Below are positions 8,083 through 15,144 of a stretch of 16,151 nucleotides of DNA, in pieces. The translations under genes and the position numbers were made by a program. The stretch is from Verrucomicrobia bacterium UBA1412. Its GTDB lineage: Bacteria > Verrucomicrobiota > Verrucomicrobiia > Limisphaerales > UBA1412. The stretch covers positions 25,659-41,809 of the forward strand of contig DBPU01000010.1 of assembly GCA_002305615.1 (NCBI GenBank), read 5' to 3'. Positions within the stretch are counted from its first letter, which is position 1. Each line of letters opens with the position of its first letter. Below the pieces are notes generated by a model. It was not told where the DNA came from and did no database searches. It worked only from the letters and a program-made list of their open reading frames with translations.

Positions 8083-10701
8083 TTAATTTTCCTGGGTTGA
8101 TTGAGCGCTGAAGGAAAGCTCTTCGCCGTCTCGTGCATCGACCAGGATGAGGTCGCCCTGACGGAATTCTCCCGCCAGAAGTTTCGTTGCCAGCGGGTCC
8201 AGGAGATGCTCCTGCATAGCACGCTTGAGCGGACGAGCACCCCACTGAGGATCCCATCCGCGCCGTGCCAGTAGCTGCTTAGCCTCATCGGTGAGGTTGA
8301 GCCGGAGCTTCTGCTCGGCCAGCCTGCGGGCGATTCTCGCGAGCTGAATTTCGACAATAGCAGCGATCTGGTCCTCGGTGAGACTATGGAAGACGATGGT
8401 GTCATCCACGCGGTTGAGGAACTCAGGCCGGAAATTCTGCTTGAGCTCTTCCAGAACTCTCTTCTCCATCCGCGCGATCTCTGTGGGCGAGGTGTTCGAC
8501 TGCTGGAAGAACTCCTGGATCAGATGCGAGCCGATATTGCTCGTCATGATCACGATCGTATTGGTGAAATCGACGGTCCTGCCTTGGCCATCGGTCAGGC
8601 GTCCGTCATCGAGCATCTGCAGCAGGATATTGAAGACGTCATGATGCGCCTTCTCCAGCTCGTCAAAGAGAACCACGCAATAGGGTTTGCGTCGGACCGC
8701 TTCGGTGAGCTGCCCGCCTTCTTCATAACCGACGTAGCCCGGGGGTGCACCTACCAGCCGCTGGACGTTGAATTTCTCCTGATATTCGCTCATGTCGATA
8801 CGGGTCAGCGCATGTTCATCGTCAAAGAGGAACTCGGCCAGAGCCCGTGCCAGCTCGGTTTTGCCGACACCGGTGGGCCCCAGGAAAATGAAGGAGCCGA
8901 TCGGGCGGTTCGGGTCCTGCAATCCGCTTCGGGCACGCCGCACAGCATTGGACACCGCGATAATCGCCTCGCGCTGGCCGATCACCCGCTGAGCCAGCCG
9001 GTCTTCCATCCGGATGAGTTTCTGCTTTTCGCCCTCGAGCATCTTTGAGACCGGGATATGTGTCCAAGAAGAGACGACCTGCGCGATATCCTCTTCGGTG
9101 ACCTCTTCATTGAGAATACGGTTGCCGGGCTCGGCCTCGATCGCTTTGCGGGCCTCTTCGATTTTCGCCTGAAGCTCGGGGATTTTCCCGTACTTGATCT
9201 GCGCCGCAAGGTTCAGGTCGCCCACTCTCTGAGCCCGCTCTTCTTCGAGCTTGGCCTGTTCGAGTTTCGAAGCCAGGATGCTGAACGCGTTGATGGCGGC
9301 CTTCTCATTTTGCCACTGAGCCTTGAGATGGCCCGAGCGTTCTTTGAGATCCGCCAATTCGGATTCGATTTTTTGGAGACGATCCCGCGACGCCTCGTCG
9401 GATTCCTTCTTCAGAGCCGTCTGCTCGATCTCCAACTGCATGATCTGGCGCTCCAATTGATCGATCTCCACCGGCATGGAGTCGAGCTCCATCCTGAGGC
9501 GGCTGGCGGCTTCATCCACCAGGTCTACGGCTTTATCGGGAAGGAAGCGATCTGAAATATAGCGTTGGGAAAGAGTCGCCGCGGCCACCAGCGCCGTGTC
9601 GCGAATCCGGACGCCGTGATGGTTTTCATAGCGCTCTTTGAGTCCGCGCAAAATCGCGATGGTCGATTCGACCGAGGGCTCCAGAACGACAATCGGCTGA
9701 AAGCGCCGCTCCAGTGCAGCATCTTTTTCCACATGCTTGCGGTATTCATCCAGAGTGGTGGCACCGATGCAGCGCAGTTCACCCCGTGCCAGCTGCGGTT
9801 TCAAGAGGTTTGCCGCGTCGGTCGCACCTTCGGCGGCCCCGGCTCCCATCAAGGTATGGAGCTCGTCAATAAAGAGAATGATGGCGCCTTCGCTGGCGGT
9901 GACCTCGTTGATGAACGCTTTGAGACGGTCCTCGAATTCGCCGCGGTATTTGGCGCCGGCGATCATCGAGCCCAGGTCCATGGCGATCAATTTCTTGTTC
10001 TTGAGCGATTCAGGCACGTCTCCGCTGACGATTCTGCGGGCGATCCCCTCCACGATCGCCGTCTTGCCGACTCCCGGCTCGCCAATCAATACCGGGTTAT
10101 TCTTCGTGCGCCGGGTGAGAATCTGCATGACGCGCCGGATTTCTTCATCGCGGCCGATGACCGGGTCGATTTTGCCGGCCCGTGCCGCTGCCGTCAGGTC
10201 GCGTCCATATTTTTCCAGCGCCTGGAATTTCTCCTCAGGGCTCTCATCGACTACGCGCTGGTTGCCGCGGAGCTTGAGCATGGCGTTGAGGATTTTCTCC
10301 CGGTCCAGGGCATGAATTTTCAGAAGCTTCTGGAAATTCCCGCTCGCCGCTTCCACCAGTCCCAGCAGAAGATGCTCCGCGCTCACATACTCGTCCTTGA
10401 GCTTTGCGGCCTCATTCTCTGCCGCGGTCAGTGCCTTGGAGAGTGTGCTCGAAAGATAAACCTGAACGTTCGCGCCCTCAACCCGAGGACGGCGCGAGAT
10501 CTCGCGTTGCAAACTGGTTTTGAGCGCATCCACGTCCACGCTCATATTCTTAAGAAGAGGCGGAACGATGCTATCCTTGAGTTCACAGAGAACCAACAGA
10601 AGATGCTCTGGCTCAACTTCCTGGTGAGCTCGATCCTTGGCTAGTTCGTAGGCGCTTTGTACGGCCGTGCGTGCTTTTAGAGTGAATTTCTCCAAATTCA
10701 T
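8083..10701 (-). CDS. clpB: ATP-dependent disaggregase ClpB (Hsp100)
   Basis: 872 aa, full length for ClpB (about 860 in E. coli). A hexameric cytoplasmic AAA+ unfoldase that, with DnaK/DnaJ/GrpE, pulls polypeptides out of aggregates. Domains in order: Clp_N double repeat (1 to about 145, MNLEKFTLKAR start, EPEHLLLVL); AAA-1 with Walker A GEPGVGKT (207-214) and Walker B ILFIDE (275-280); coiled-coil M domain (about 410-525, charged and Gln/Leu-rich); AAA-2 with Walker A GPTGVGKT (608-615) and Walker B VVLFDELEKAH; and the C-terminal small domain. The M domain separates ClpB from ClpA, and there is no sign of the ClpP-binding IGF-type loop. The N-terminus aligns with family starts although no Shine-Dalgarno precedes the ATG, in keeping with the leaderless promoter at 10710-10738. 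No dnaK, grpE or dnaJ is in the window. Confidence 0.98.
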   Translation of the reverse strand: MNLEKFTLKARTAVQSAYELAKDRAHQEVEPEHLLLVLCELKDSIVPPLLKNMSVDVDALKTSLQREISRRPRVEGANVQVYLSSTLSKALTAAENEAAKLKDEYVSAEHLLLGLVEAASGNFQKLLKIHALDREKILNAMLKLRGNQRVVDESPEEKFQALEKYGRDLTAAARAGKIDPVIGRDEEIRRVMQILTRRTKNNPVLIGEPGVGKTAIVEGIARRIVSGDVPESLKNKKLIAMDLGSMIAGAKYRGEFEDRLKAFINEVTASEGAIILFIDELHTLMGAGAAEGATDAANLLKPQLARGELRCIGATTLDEYRKHVEKDAALERRFQPIVVLEPSVESTIAILRGLKERYENHHGVRIRDTALVAAATLSQRYISDRFLPDKAVDLVDEAASRLRMELDSMPVEIDQLERQIMQLEIEQTALKKESDEASRDRLQKIESELADLKERSGHLKAQWQNEKAAINAFSILASKLEQAKLEEERAQRVGDLNLAAQIKYGKIPELQAKIEEARKAIEAEPGNRILNEEVTEEDIAQVVSSWTHIPVSKMLEGEKQKLIRMEDRLAQRVIGQREAIIAVSNAVRRARSGLQDPNRPIGSFIFLGPTGVGKTELARALAEFLFDDEHALTRIDMSEYQEKFNVQRLVGAPPGYVGYEEGGQLTEAVRRKPYCVVLFDELEKAHHDVFNILLQMLDDGRLTDGQGRTVDFTNTIVIMTSNIGSHLIQEFFQQSNTSPTEIARMEKRVLEELKQNFRPEFLNRVDDTIVFHSLTEDQIAAIVEIQLARIARRLAEQKLRLNLTDEAKQLLARRGWDPQWGARPLKRAMQEHLLDPLATKLLAGEFRQGDLILVDARDGEELSFSAQSTQEN

Positions 10702-10709
10702 ACAGCATC

Positions 10710-10738
10710 ATTCTAGCACACGAGTAGATTTTTTTCAA
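10710..10738 (-). promoter_or_regulatory. clpB promoter giving a near-leaderless mRNA
   Basis: Reading the minus strand, TTGAAA (10738-10733), a 17-nt spacer and TAGAAT (10715-10710) form a near-consensus housekeeping-sigma promoter. The -10 is extended by an upstream TG (TGC-TAGAAT). The clpB ATG begins at 10701, so transcription should start only about 2-4 nt before it, leaving no room for a Shine-Dalgarno. A short palindrome CCTCTTCGAGG (10743-10753) sits just upstream of the -35. No CIRCE (HrcA) element was seen. Confidence 0.65.
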
Positions 10739-10928
10739 TTAGCCTCTTCGAGGAAAAGATTCACCCGTAGAACACTTAAACCGCAGATTACACTGTCCTT
10801 AACCGCAGATTACGCAGATGAACGCAGAACCTCCGAGGAATTAAGGAGTAAAGAAGGTGATAGAGTTTTTGGTTTAGGTTTCCGCATCCACATTGCCACC
10901 CCCATTTTTGGTGAAGAAAGGAAAGGAA

Positions 10929-10982
10929 GATAAGTCTGCATGGATAGATGAGTCTGGATGGGTAGATGAGTCAGGATGGAGT
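10929..10982 (+). repeat. Three-copy 18-bp tandem repeat inside the left arm
   Basis: Three units of exactly 18 bp begin at 10929, 10947 and 10965, with cores GATAAGTCTGCATGG, GATGAGTCTGGATGG and GATGAGTCAGGATGG. The equivalent place in the right arm has one copy (GATGAGTGTGG when reverse-complemented). The array accounts for most of the length difference between arms. Confidence 0.85.
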
Positions 10983-11026
10983 CCGTGCCCAGCGGGCACA
11001 CGCCTCGGAGAGGCGAATATGCATAA

Positions 11027-11063
11027 CCGTAGGTGCCTCTCCCGTAGGGTGAGGTACCTACGG
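11027..11063. repeat. 37-nt hairpin of the left arm
   Basis: The 5' half is CCGTAGGTG-CCTC-T-CCC, the loop GTA, and the 3' half GGG-T-GAGG-TACCTACGG: a 17-position stem with one G-T wobble and one T-T mismatch. It corresponds to the hairpin at 11627-11663, which has the same length, loop size and outer stem but differs in paired inner positions. Confidence 0.85.
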
Positions 11064-11112
11064 ATTTAGGAAGCTCCCCCATATCCCCGCCCGGAGGGCG
11101 GCACTTCGGGAC

Positions 11113-11562
11113 TCAATCCTTGAGAAAGTATCGCTCATCTATAGTGATTCCATTTTTTACCATAAATCTGCGGAATTCATCAGCAAAACTCTCTTTTTTG
11201 TGATGTTCCTTCTGATTCTTGATGTACTCGATGATGCTTTCTTTTGCCTCCAATCCATATGAGAAGGCTCCATAGCTCTCTGCCCAGCCGCAGAAGGCAG
11301 GGAAATGCGGATTCTCTTGCAACCATTTATTTGAGGAAACCTTCAGGTCTCGCATAAAATCCGACAGGGAGTGTGAGGGATGCAAATCTATCAGCAGATG
11401 GAGATGGTCTGGCATTCCTCCGATGCGGTAGAGGATGGATTTCTTGTTTTTTACCACACCCCAAATATAGGTGTATAGGGTCTCTTCATACTCAGGGACG
11501 ATGGCAGGAATACTGTTCTTAGTGCGGAAAACGATGTGAAAAAGTAATCTTGTGTAACTCAT
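11113..11562 (-). CDS. Single-tyrosine HUH transposase, IS200/RAYT-like
   Basis: 149 aa, the usual size for Y1 transposases of the IS200-like family (TnpA/RAYT). These cut and rejoin single-stranded DNA at hairpins through a 5'-phosphotyrosine. The family pattern is complete: N-terminal YTRLLFHIVFRTKN strand, the HUH metal-binding motif as GMPDHLHLLIDL (H53-L-H55), the SLSDFMRDLK helix, WAESYGAFSYG, and the catalytic-helix motif IEYIKNQKEHH with nucleophile candidate Y113 and Q117. The C-terminus (FRRFMVKNGI, DERYF) also fits the family. No frameshift or missing catalytic residue was seen, so it appears intact. The start context has only a weak AGAAAG. No accessory TnpB/IscB gene accompanies it. 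The tight fit between the two inverted arms suggests they are its substrate. Confidence 0.93.
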   Translation of the reverse strand: MSYTRLLFHIVFRTKNSIPAIVPEYEETLYTYIWGVVKNKKSILYRIGGMPDHLHLLIDLHPSHSLSDFMRDLKVSSNKWLQENPHFPAFCGWAESYGAFSYGLEAKESIIEYIKNQKEHHKKESFADEFRRFMVKNGITIDERYFLKD

Positions 11563-11584
11563 ATTCTTTCTATTTTAAGTTGTT

Positions 11585-11882
11585 AAGTACCGCCCTTCAG
11601 GCGGCATCGTGGATAGGCGGGATTCTCCGTAGGTGCGGCACCCGCGGGGTGCCGTACCTACGGTTATGCACATTCGCCTCTCTGAGGCGTGCGCCCGCTG
11701 GGCACGGATCCTTTCCACACTCATCTTCCTTTCTTCACTGGAATGGTGATGGCAATGGCGGGCGGGAACCTAACCTAAAAACTCCGTCACCTTCTTTTAG
11801 CCGCAATTCTACCGGAGGTTTTGTGTAAATCTGTGTAAATCTGCGTAATCTGCGGTTAAAGACAGTGTAATCTGCGGTTTAA
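11585..11882 (-). repeat. Right inverted arm of the transposase element
   Basis: It is the inverted counterpart of 10776-11106. On the plus strand from inside out it holds CCGCC-CTTCA-GGCGG (11590-11604), the 37-nt hairpin (11627-11663), CGCCTC-TCT-GAGGCG (11675-11689) and GCGCCC-GCT-GGGCAC (11691-11705). The complement of the A/G-rich stretch and two copies of GTAATCTGCGG follow. An additional GTGTAAATCT direct repeat at 11823-11842 has no left counterpart. The four hairpins occur in mirror order to the left arm. No gene is supported in 11563-11915. Confidence 0.85.
11627..11663. repeat. 37-nt hairpin of the right arm
   Basis: The 5' half is CCGTAGGTGCGGCACCC, the loop GCG, and the 3' half GGGTGCCGTACCTACGG. 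Sixteen of 17 stem positions are Watson-Crick, with one G-T wobble at position 9. Against the left-arm hairpin, stem pairs 11/27 and 12/26 differ but both remain paired. Confidence 0.88.
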
Positions 11883-11915
11883 AACATCCGCGGAAGAATG
11901 GACGGGAGGGAGGTT

Positions 11916-12422
11916 TTATTTCTCCTTCTTCTTCAGGAGGGTTTCCAGCTTCAGATTGTACGGGTTATAAACACCATTGGAGCCGCTGGAATCGTACCCG
12001 GCCTGGGTGTTCGTAGTTTCCCCTTCCGCATCCGGGGCTAAGGCTTTCTCGGTAGAAGGAATGAGAATTTTCCCCGGAGTCTCTGAAATGGCGTTGAAAT
12101 TCGCATCGGAGCTCCGTCTGTTGTGCCAGCTGTGGCCCAGCAGGACGGCACAGGCCAGAAAAATCATGATTCCCAGGATGAGGGCTGCCAGCAGGTGAGA
12201 GGAGCCTTCCTTGGAACCGCATTGGGTGCAGCGGTAAGGATCTTTAAAAATCGTGCACAATGCCCAGATGAACATCCAGGCAAACCCGAGAATTCCCAGG
12301 AACTGCGCAGAAACCACGAAAAGCACCACCGTCATGATCAGGTGGAAGAGATGGCGCGTGCCGTTGCGCTGGTAGAGTCGGGGCTGGTTACATCTTTTAC
12401 AGAAGAGCTGCTTCTGTTGCAT
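11916..12422 (-). CDS. Small membrane protein with split four-cysteine zinc-ribbon-like motif
   Basis: 168 aa, family not recognised. C8-x2-C11 (FCKRCNQP) and C65-x2-C68 (YRCTQCGS) look like the two halves of a zinc ribbon separated by a hydrophobic stretch at about 25-59 (one or two membrane passes). A further TM segment lies at about 77-96. The rest, about 97-168, is polar and low-complexity, ending in a Lys-rich KLETLLKKKEK. If both cysteine pairs bind one metal, the first hydrophobic segment must be a hairpin, putting both pairs on the same side of the membrane. No good Shine-Dalgarno precedes ATG 12422. The gene diverges from the TPR-like gene and lies just outside the transposase element. 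Coding potential rests on a consistent frame and the paired-cysteine pattern. Confidence 0.75.
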   Translation of the reverse strand: MQQKQLFCKRCNQPRLYQRNGTRHLFHLIMTVVLFVVSAQFLGILGFAWMFIWALCTIFKDPYRCTQCGSKEGSSHLLAALILGIMIFLACAVLLGHSWHNRRSSDANFNAISETPGKILIPSTEKALAPDAEGETTNTQAGYDSSGSNGVYNPYNLKLETLLKKKEK

Positions 12423-12539
12423 AGTGATATCTTAGAAGGAGCCGAGGTGTTTTGTCCACTTATACCTCATTTAAAAAGAGAATATTTCCGGGCAAAGCGC
12501 CCTGCAAGCCTCCGAAACGTGGTGAGATGCAGAATACTC

Positions 12540-12568
12540 TGGACAGGGCGGCCTGCAATTTTGATAAT
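12540..12568 (+). promoter_or_regulatory. Candidate promoter for the TPR-plsY-gpsA operon
   Basis: TGGACA (12540-12545), a 17-nt spacer and GATAAT (12563-12568) match the housekeeping consensus at five of six positions each. They lie 43 nt before ATG 12612 in the 189-bp divergent spacer. A short duplication GCGTCTGGCGTCTGGCG lies between promoter and start codon. Confidence 0.5.
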
Positions 12569-12611
12569 AGGCGACCACTTGCGTCTGGCGTCTGGCGAAG
12601 GTGGAGATTTT

Positions 12612-13475
12612 ATGGCGAAACTGATATTGACCCGGTCGCAGAAGATTCAGGCGGCTGTTTATACGGTGCTCATTTTGGGCACTTGTATTTTTGGCGTCCT
12701 TTTTAAAATCAATTACGACCGGTATATGGATGGCAATGGCTCCTCCGCGCAATCGGATGTCGGAATCGAGGAGACCGTCGATGAAAAGACCCATGCCGGG
12801 ATGGATTCCCGTGCTGCGGGCCAGATGCGTTATCTCTTTATCTACGGCGGGTTCCTGGTCGCCTTCAGCATTGCTCTGGGTCTGACCGGCGGCAGATGGC
12901 TCTCGAGTGTACTGGCGCAGAAAGTGGTGGATACTCTCCACAGTAGCGACGATGCGACCCCCTTTCTCAAGAAAGCCGATTATGAAAAGGCCGAAGAAGC
13001 CTGGACGCGCGGAGATTTCCTGGTGGCGATTGAGCTCTTCCGGGAGTATTTGGTCGAAAACCCCAATGAGGTCCATGCCTCGCTGCGGATCGCTGAGATT
13101 TACGAAAAGGATATAGGCAATTATCTGGCCTCCGCCTTGGAGTACGAAGAGGCCATCAAGCACAGGCTGCCCGATGAGCAATGGGGTTGGACGGCTATCC
13201 ATCTCTGCAATCTCTACATCTCGAAATTGAACCGGCCTGCAGATGCGCTCCAACTCATGAAACGCATCGCCCAGGAATATGAGTTCACTGCCGCAGCGGC
13301 CAAAGCGCGCCAACATCTGGAGCGATTGGGCGAAACCCTGGAAGAAAAACAGGAGCTTTTAAAGGAAGCATCCGAAGAGGAACCCCGGAAAGAACCCGCT
13401 TCGGAAACCAAAAAGAAAAAAAGAAAATCAAACAGGAATCTCCCTGCCTCCGAGCAGTTCCGAGATCTTGACTAG
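12612..13475 (+). CDS. Two-TM protein with TPR-like domain
   Basis: 287 aa, no specific family recognised. TM segments lie at about 13-32 (AAVYTVLILGTCIFGVL) and 73-92 (YLFIYGGFLVAFSIALGL) with a polar loop of about 40 residues between. Residues about 121-241 are helical repeats of TPR type: KADYEKAEEAWTRGDFLVAI, then YLVENPNEVHASLRIAEIYE, then YLASALEYEEAI and the RPADALQLMKRI repeat. The C-terminal tail is charged, Glu-rich then Lys-rich (KKKKRK). TPR domains mediate protein contacts, so a membrane-tethered scaffold is plausible but inferred. The frame is open far upstream (from 12123), but that extension overlaps the opposite-strand gene. ATG 12612, with GGTGGAG just upstream, is chosen. 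plsY follows after 50 bp, suggesting co-transcription. Confidence 0.82.
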   Translation: MAKLILTRSQKIQAAVYTVLILGTCIFGVLFKINYDRYMDGNGSSAQSDVGIEETVDEKTHAGMDSRAAGQMRYLFIYGGFLVAFSIALGLTGGRWLSSVLAQKVVDTLHSSDDATPFLKKADYEKAEEAWTRGDFLVAIELFREYLVENPNEVHASLRIAEIYEKDIGNYLASALEYEEAIKHRLPDEQWGWTAIHLCNLYISKLNRPADALQLMKRIAQEYEFTAAAAKARQHLERLGETLEEKQELLKEASEEEPRKEPASETKKKKRKSNRNLPASEQFRDLD

Positions 13476-13525
13476 CCGCCCCCGGAGCTCCGGAAAAGGG
13501 CTCCCGGGCTGAATGAGAGAAGAGC

Positions 13526-14170
13526 ATGTTTTCAGTCTACGTCATTTGTGCCGTTGTAATCGCCTATTTTCTGGGTTCGCTGCCGACTGGTTACCTGGCC
13601 GGACGCGCCCGTGGTATCGATATCCGCAAAGAAGGCAGCGGCAATATCGGGGCCACTAATGCGCTGCGTGTTCTGGGCCCGACCCTGGGAATTCTGGTCC
13701 TCTTGATCGATCTGGCTAAAGGTGTGGCGGCCTGCTATGCGGCTATCTGGATCCCGCACCTCTGGGGCGGCAGCGGTTCTGAGCTGGGAGCCAACCGCGA
13801 GCTCATCCTGATGCTGGTGGGCGGCCTGGGCGCCGTGTTGGGGCATAGTTTTACCTGCTGGCTCGGGTTCAAAGGCGGCAAAGGGGTCGCCACGACGGGC
13901 GGCGTTTTCCTGGCCGTGGCGCTGAAGCCGGCTCTAATCTGCTTGGCGATTTTTGTTATTCTGGTCGCCCTGACCCGCTACGTCTCGCTGGCCTCAATTA
14001 CGGCGGCGATTTGCCTGCCCGTCATGGTCTATTACTTTCACCGCGATATTTTCCTTACCGCTCTGACGCTCCTGGTGGCACTGCTCGTGGTCTACCGCCA
14101 TCGCGCCAATATCCAGCGCCTCCTGAAGGGTACGGAGCTCAAAATCGGAGGTCACAAAAAATCGAAATGA
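13526..14170 (+). CDS. plsY: Glycerol-3-phosphate acyltransferase PlsY
   Basis: 214 aa integral membrane enzyme that transfers the acyl group from acyl-phosphate (made by PlsX) to glycerol-3-phosphate, giving lysophosphatidate, the first committed step of phospholipid synthesis. The conserved cytoplasmic motifs are all present: GSLPTGYL (17-24), KEGSGNIGATNALR (35-48) and the GHSFTCWLGFKGGKGVAT block with FKGGKG at 115-120. Several hydrophobic helices fit the family's multi-pass fold, and length is typical. GAGAGAAGAG precedes the ATG. The stop codon overlaps the next gene's start as ATGA. The upstream 50-bp spacer contains a perfect 12-bp palindrome CCGGAGCTCCGG (13482-13493). No PlsX or PlsC gene is in the window. 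Confidence 0.97.
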   Translation: MFSVYVICAVVIAYFLGSLPTGYLAGRARGIDIRKEGSGNIGATNALRVLGPTLGILVLLIDLAKGVAACYAAIWIPHLWGGSGSELGANRELILMLVGGLGAVLGHSFTCWLGFKGGKGVATTGGVFLAVALKPALICLAIFVILVALTRYVSLASITAAICLPVMVYYFHRDIFLTALTLLVALLVVYRHRANIQRLLKGTELKIGGHKKSK

Positions 14171-15144
14171 AAATTACTATTCTGGGAACAGGTGCCTGGG
14201 GTGTCGCCCTATCGCTTATTCTGGTTCGCAATGGCCATGAAATCACTCTCTGGAGTGCTCTAAAACGCCAGCTCGATGAAATTCGCGCCACCGGCCGGAT
14301 CGAGAGTGCTCTTCCCGGAGCCGTAATTCCCCGGGAGTTTCGGGTGGAGGATAATCTCTCCCGCGCCATCGAAGGTGCAGAGCTCATCCTTGCCGCCGTC
14401 GCTTCGCAGTATTTCCGCGCGACAGTTTCTCAGATAGGCGATTTCCGCGGCCCCATCATTTCGGTTACCAAAGGAATAGAATTTCAAAGCGGCTTGACTA
14501 TGTCCGGAATCCTGGAGGAGCTCCTCCCGCAGTGTCTTCCGGTGGCTCTTTCGGGACCCTCTCTGGCTACGGAAGTCGCTCGCGGAGTGCCGACTGCGGT
14601 CGTCGCGGCCAGTCACTCTCAGAAATCGGCTCAGCTTGCACAGGATATTTTTCACTCCCCCACGTTCCGGGTTTACACCAGCTCCGACATTCTGGGAGTT
14701 GAGCTCGGAGGCGCCTTGAAGAATATTATCGCGATCGGCGCAGGTATCTGCGACGGAATGGGTTTTGGCTCAAACTCCAAAGCGGCCCTGTTGACGCGTG
14801 CCATCGTGGAAATCCGCCGTCTGGGGGTCGCCATGGGAGCCGAAGCCGATACTTTTTCGGGCCTGAGCGGTCTGGGGGACCTCATGGTGACCTGTTTTTC
14901 TACGCTCAGCCGCAATCACTCTGTCGGCGAACGGCTCGGAAAAGGAGAAAAACTGAATGAGATTCTCGCTTCAATGAGCGCTGTGGCTGAAGGAGTTCCG
15001 ACATCTGCCTCGGCCCATGCACTCTCCGAACGATTTCAGGTCGAAACGCCGATTATGAACGAGATTTACGCAATCCTCCATGAGGGCAAAGAGATGAAAG
15101 AATCGTTGCATGCGCTAATCGATCGGAGCCAAAAGGCCGAATAG
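14167..15144 (+). CDS. gpsA: NAD(P)-dependent glycerol-3-phosphate dehydrogenase GpsA
   Basis: 325 aa cytoplasmic enzyme that reduces dihydroxyacetone phosphate to sn-glycerol-3-phosphate, the substrate of the upstream PlsY. The N-terminal Rossmann fold begins MKITILGTGAWG, with GxGxxG at 7-12. The VTKGIE motif, the SGPSLATEVARGVPTAVV segment, the catalytic-lysine motif ELGGALKN (K185) and the SGLSGLGDLMVTC signature are all present. Length is typical (about 330-340). The frame is open from 14011, but ATG 14167 matches the family start and overlaps the plsY stop by 4 bp. GGAGGT (14147-14152) lies 14 nt upstream, a long spacing, so translational coupling with plsY is likely. plsY-gpsA adjacency is common in bacteria. 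Confidence 0.98.
   Translation: MKITILGTGAWGVALSLILVRNGHEITLWSALKRQLDEIRATGRIESALPGAVIPREFRVEDNLSRAIEGAELILAAVASQYFRATVSQIGDFRGPIISVTKGIEFQSGLTMSGILEELLPQCLPVALSGPSLATEVARGVPTAVVAASHSQKSAQLAQDIFHSPTFRVYTSSDILGVELGGALKNIIAIGAGICDGMGFGSNSKAALLTRAIVEIRRLGVAMGAEADTFSGLSGLGDLMVTCFSTLSRNHSVGERLGKGEKLNEILASMSAVAEGVPTSASAHALSERFQVETPIMNEIYAILHEGKEMKESLHALIDRSQKAE

Larger units (their letters stand above)
10776..11106 (+). repeat. Left inverted arm of the transposase element
   Basis: It matches the reverse complement of 11585-11882 with scattered indels. From outside inward it holds two CCGCAGATTAC copies (10781 and 10803), an A/G-rich stretch (AAGAAGGTGA, GTGAAGAAAGGA), an 18-bp tandem array, then four hairpins. 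These are GTGCCC-AGC-GGGCAC (10985-10999), CGCCTC-GGA-GAGGCG (11001-11015), a 37-nt hairpin (11027-11063) and CCGCCC-GGA-GGGCGG (11087-11101). No believable gene lies in 10702-11112. Confidence 0.85.
10776..11882. mobile_element. IS200/RAYT-like element with long mirrored inverted arms
   Basis: A 1107-bp unit made of a transposase gene (11113-11562, minus) between two mutually inverted arms, 10776-11106 and 11585-11882. The outer limits are where TTAAACCGCAGATTACACTG and its complement stop matching; the inner limits are where CCGCC...GGCGGxACTT stops matching. The left arm ends 6 nt beyond the stop codon and the right arm begins 22 nt before the start codon, so gene and arms look like one unit. 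Known IS200/IS605 elements lack terminal inverted repeats and use subterminal hairpins; REP-associated transposases (RAYTs) are flanked by short inverted REP palindromes. This layout is closest to a RAYT with greatly enlarged flanks. No target-site duplication is evident, as expected for HUH enzymes. Confidence 0.8.

Noticed and set aside
9565..10644. 359-codon open frame antisense to clpB
   Set aside because: clpB is unambiguous on the other strand and this product matches nothing I recognise.
10705..10730. CIRCE (HrcA operator) at clpB
   Set aside because: TAGCACACGAGTAG looks suggestive, but the two halves are not the 9-bp TTAGCACTC/GAGTGCTAA repeats with a 9-nt spacer.
10776..11106. CRISPR-like array in the repeat-rich arm
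   Set aside because: Repeats are palindromes and an 18-bp contiguous tandem array without unique spacers, and no cas gene is present.
11550..11828. Open frame in the right arm
   Set aside because: It runs through palindromes of the inverted arm and has no protein-like pattern.
12123..12611. 163-codon upstream extension of the TPR-like protein
   Set aside because: It overlaps the opposite-strand four-cysteine gene and covers the candidate promoter; ATG 12612 has a good ribosome binding site.
14011..14166. Longer gpsA starting inside plsY
   Set aside because: The extension is plsY read in another frame; the GpsA family begins at the Rossmann strand MKITILGTGAWG.
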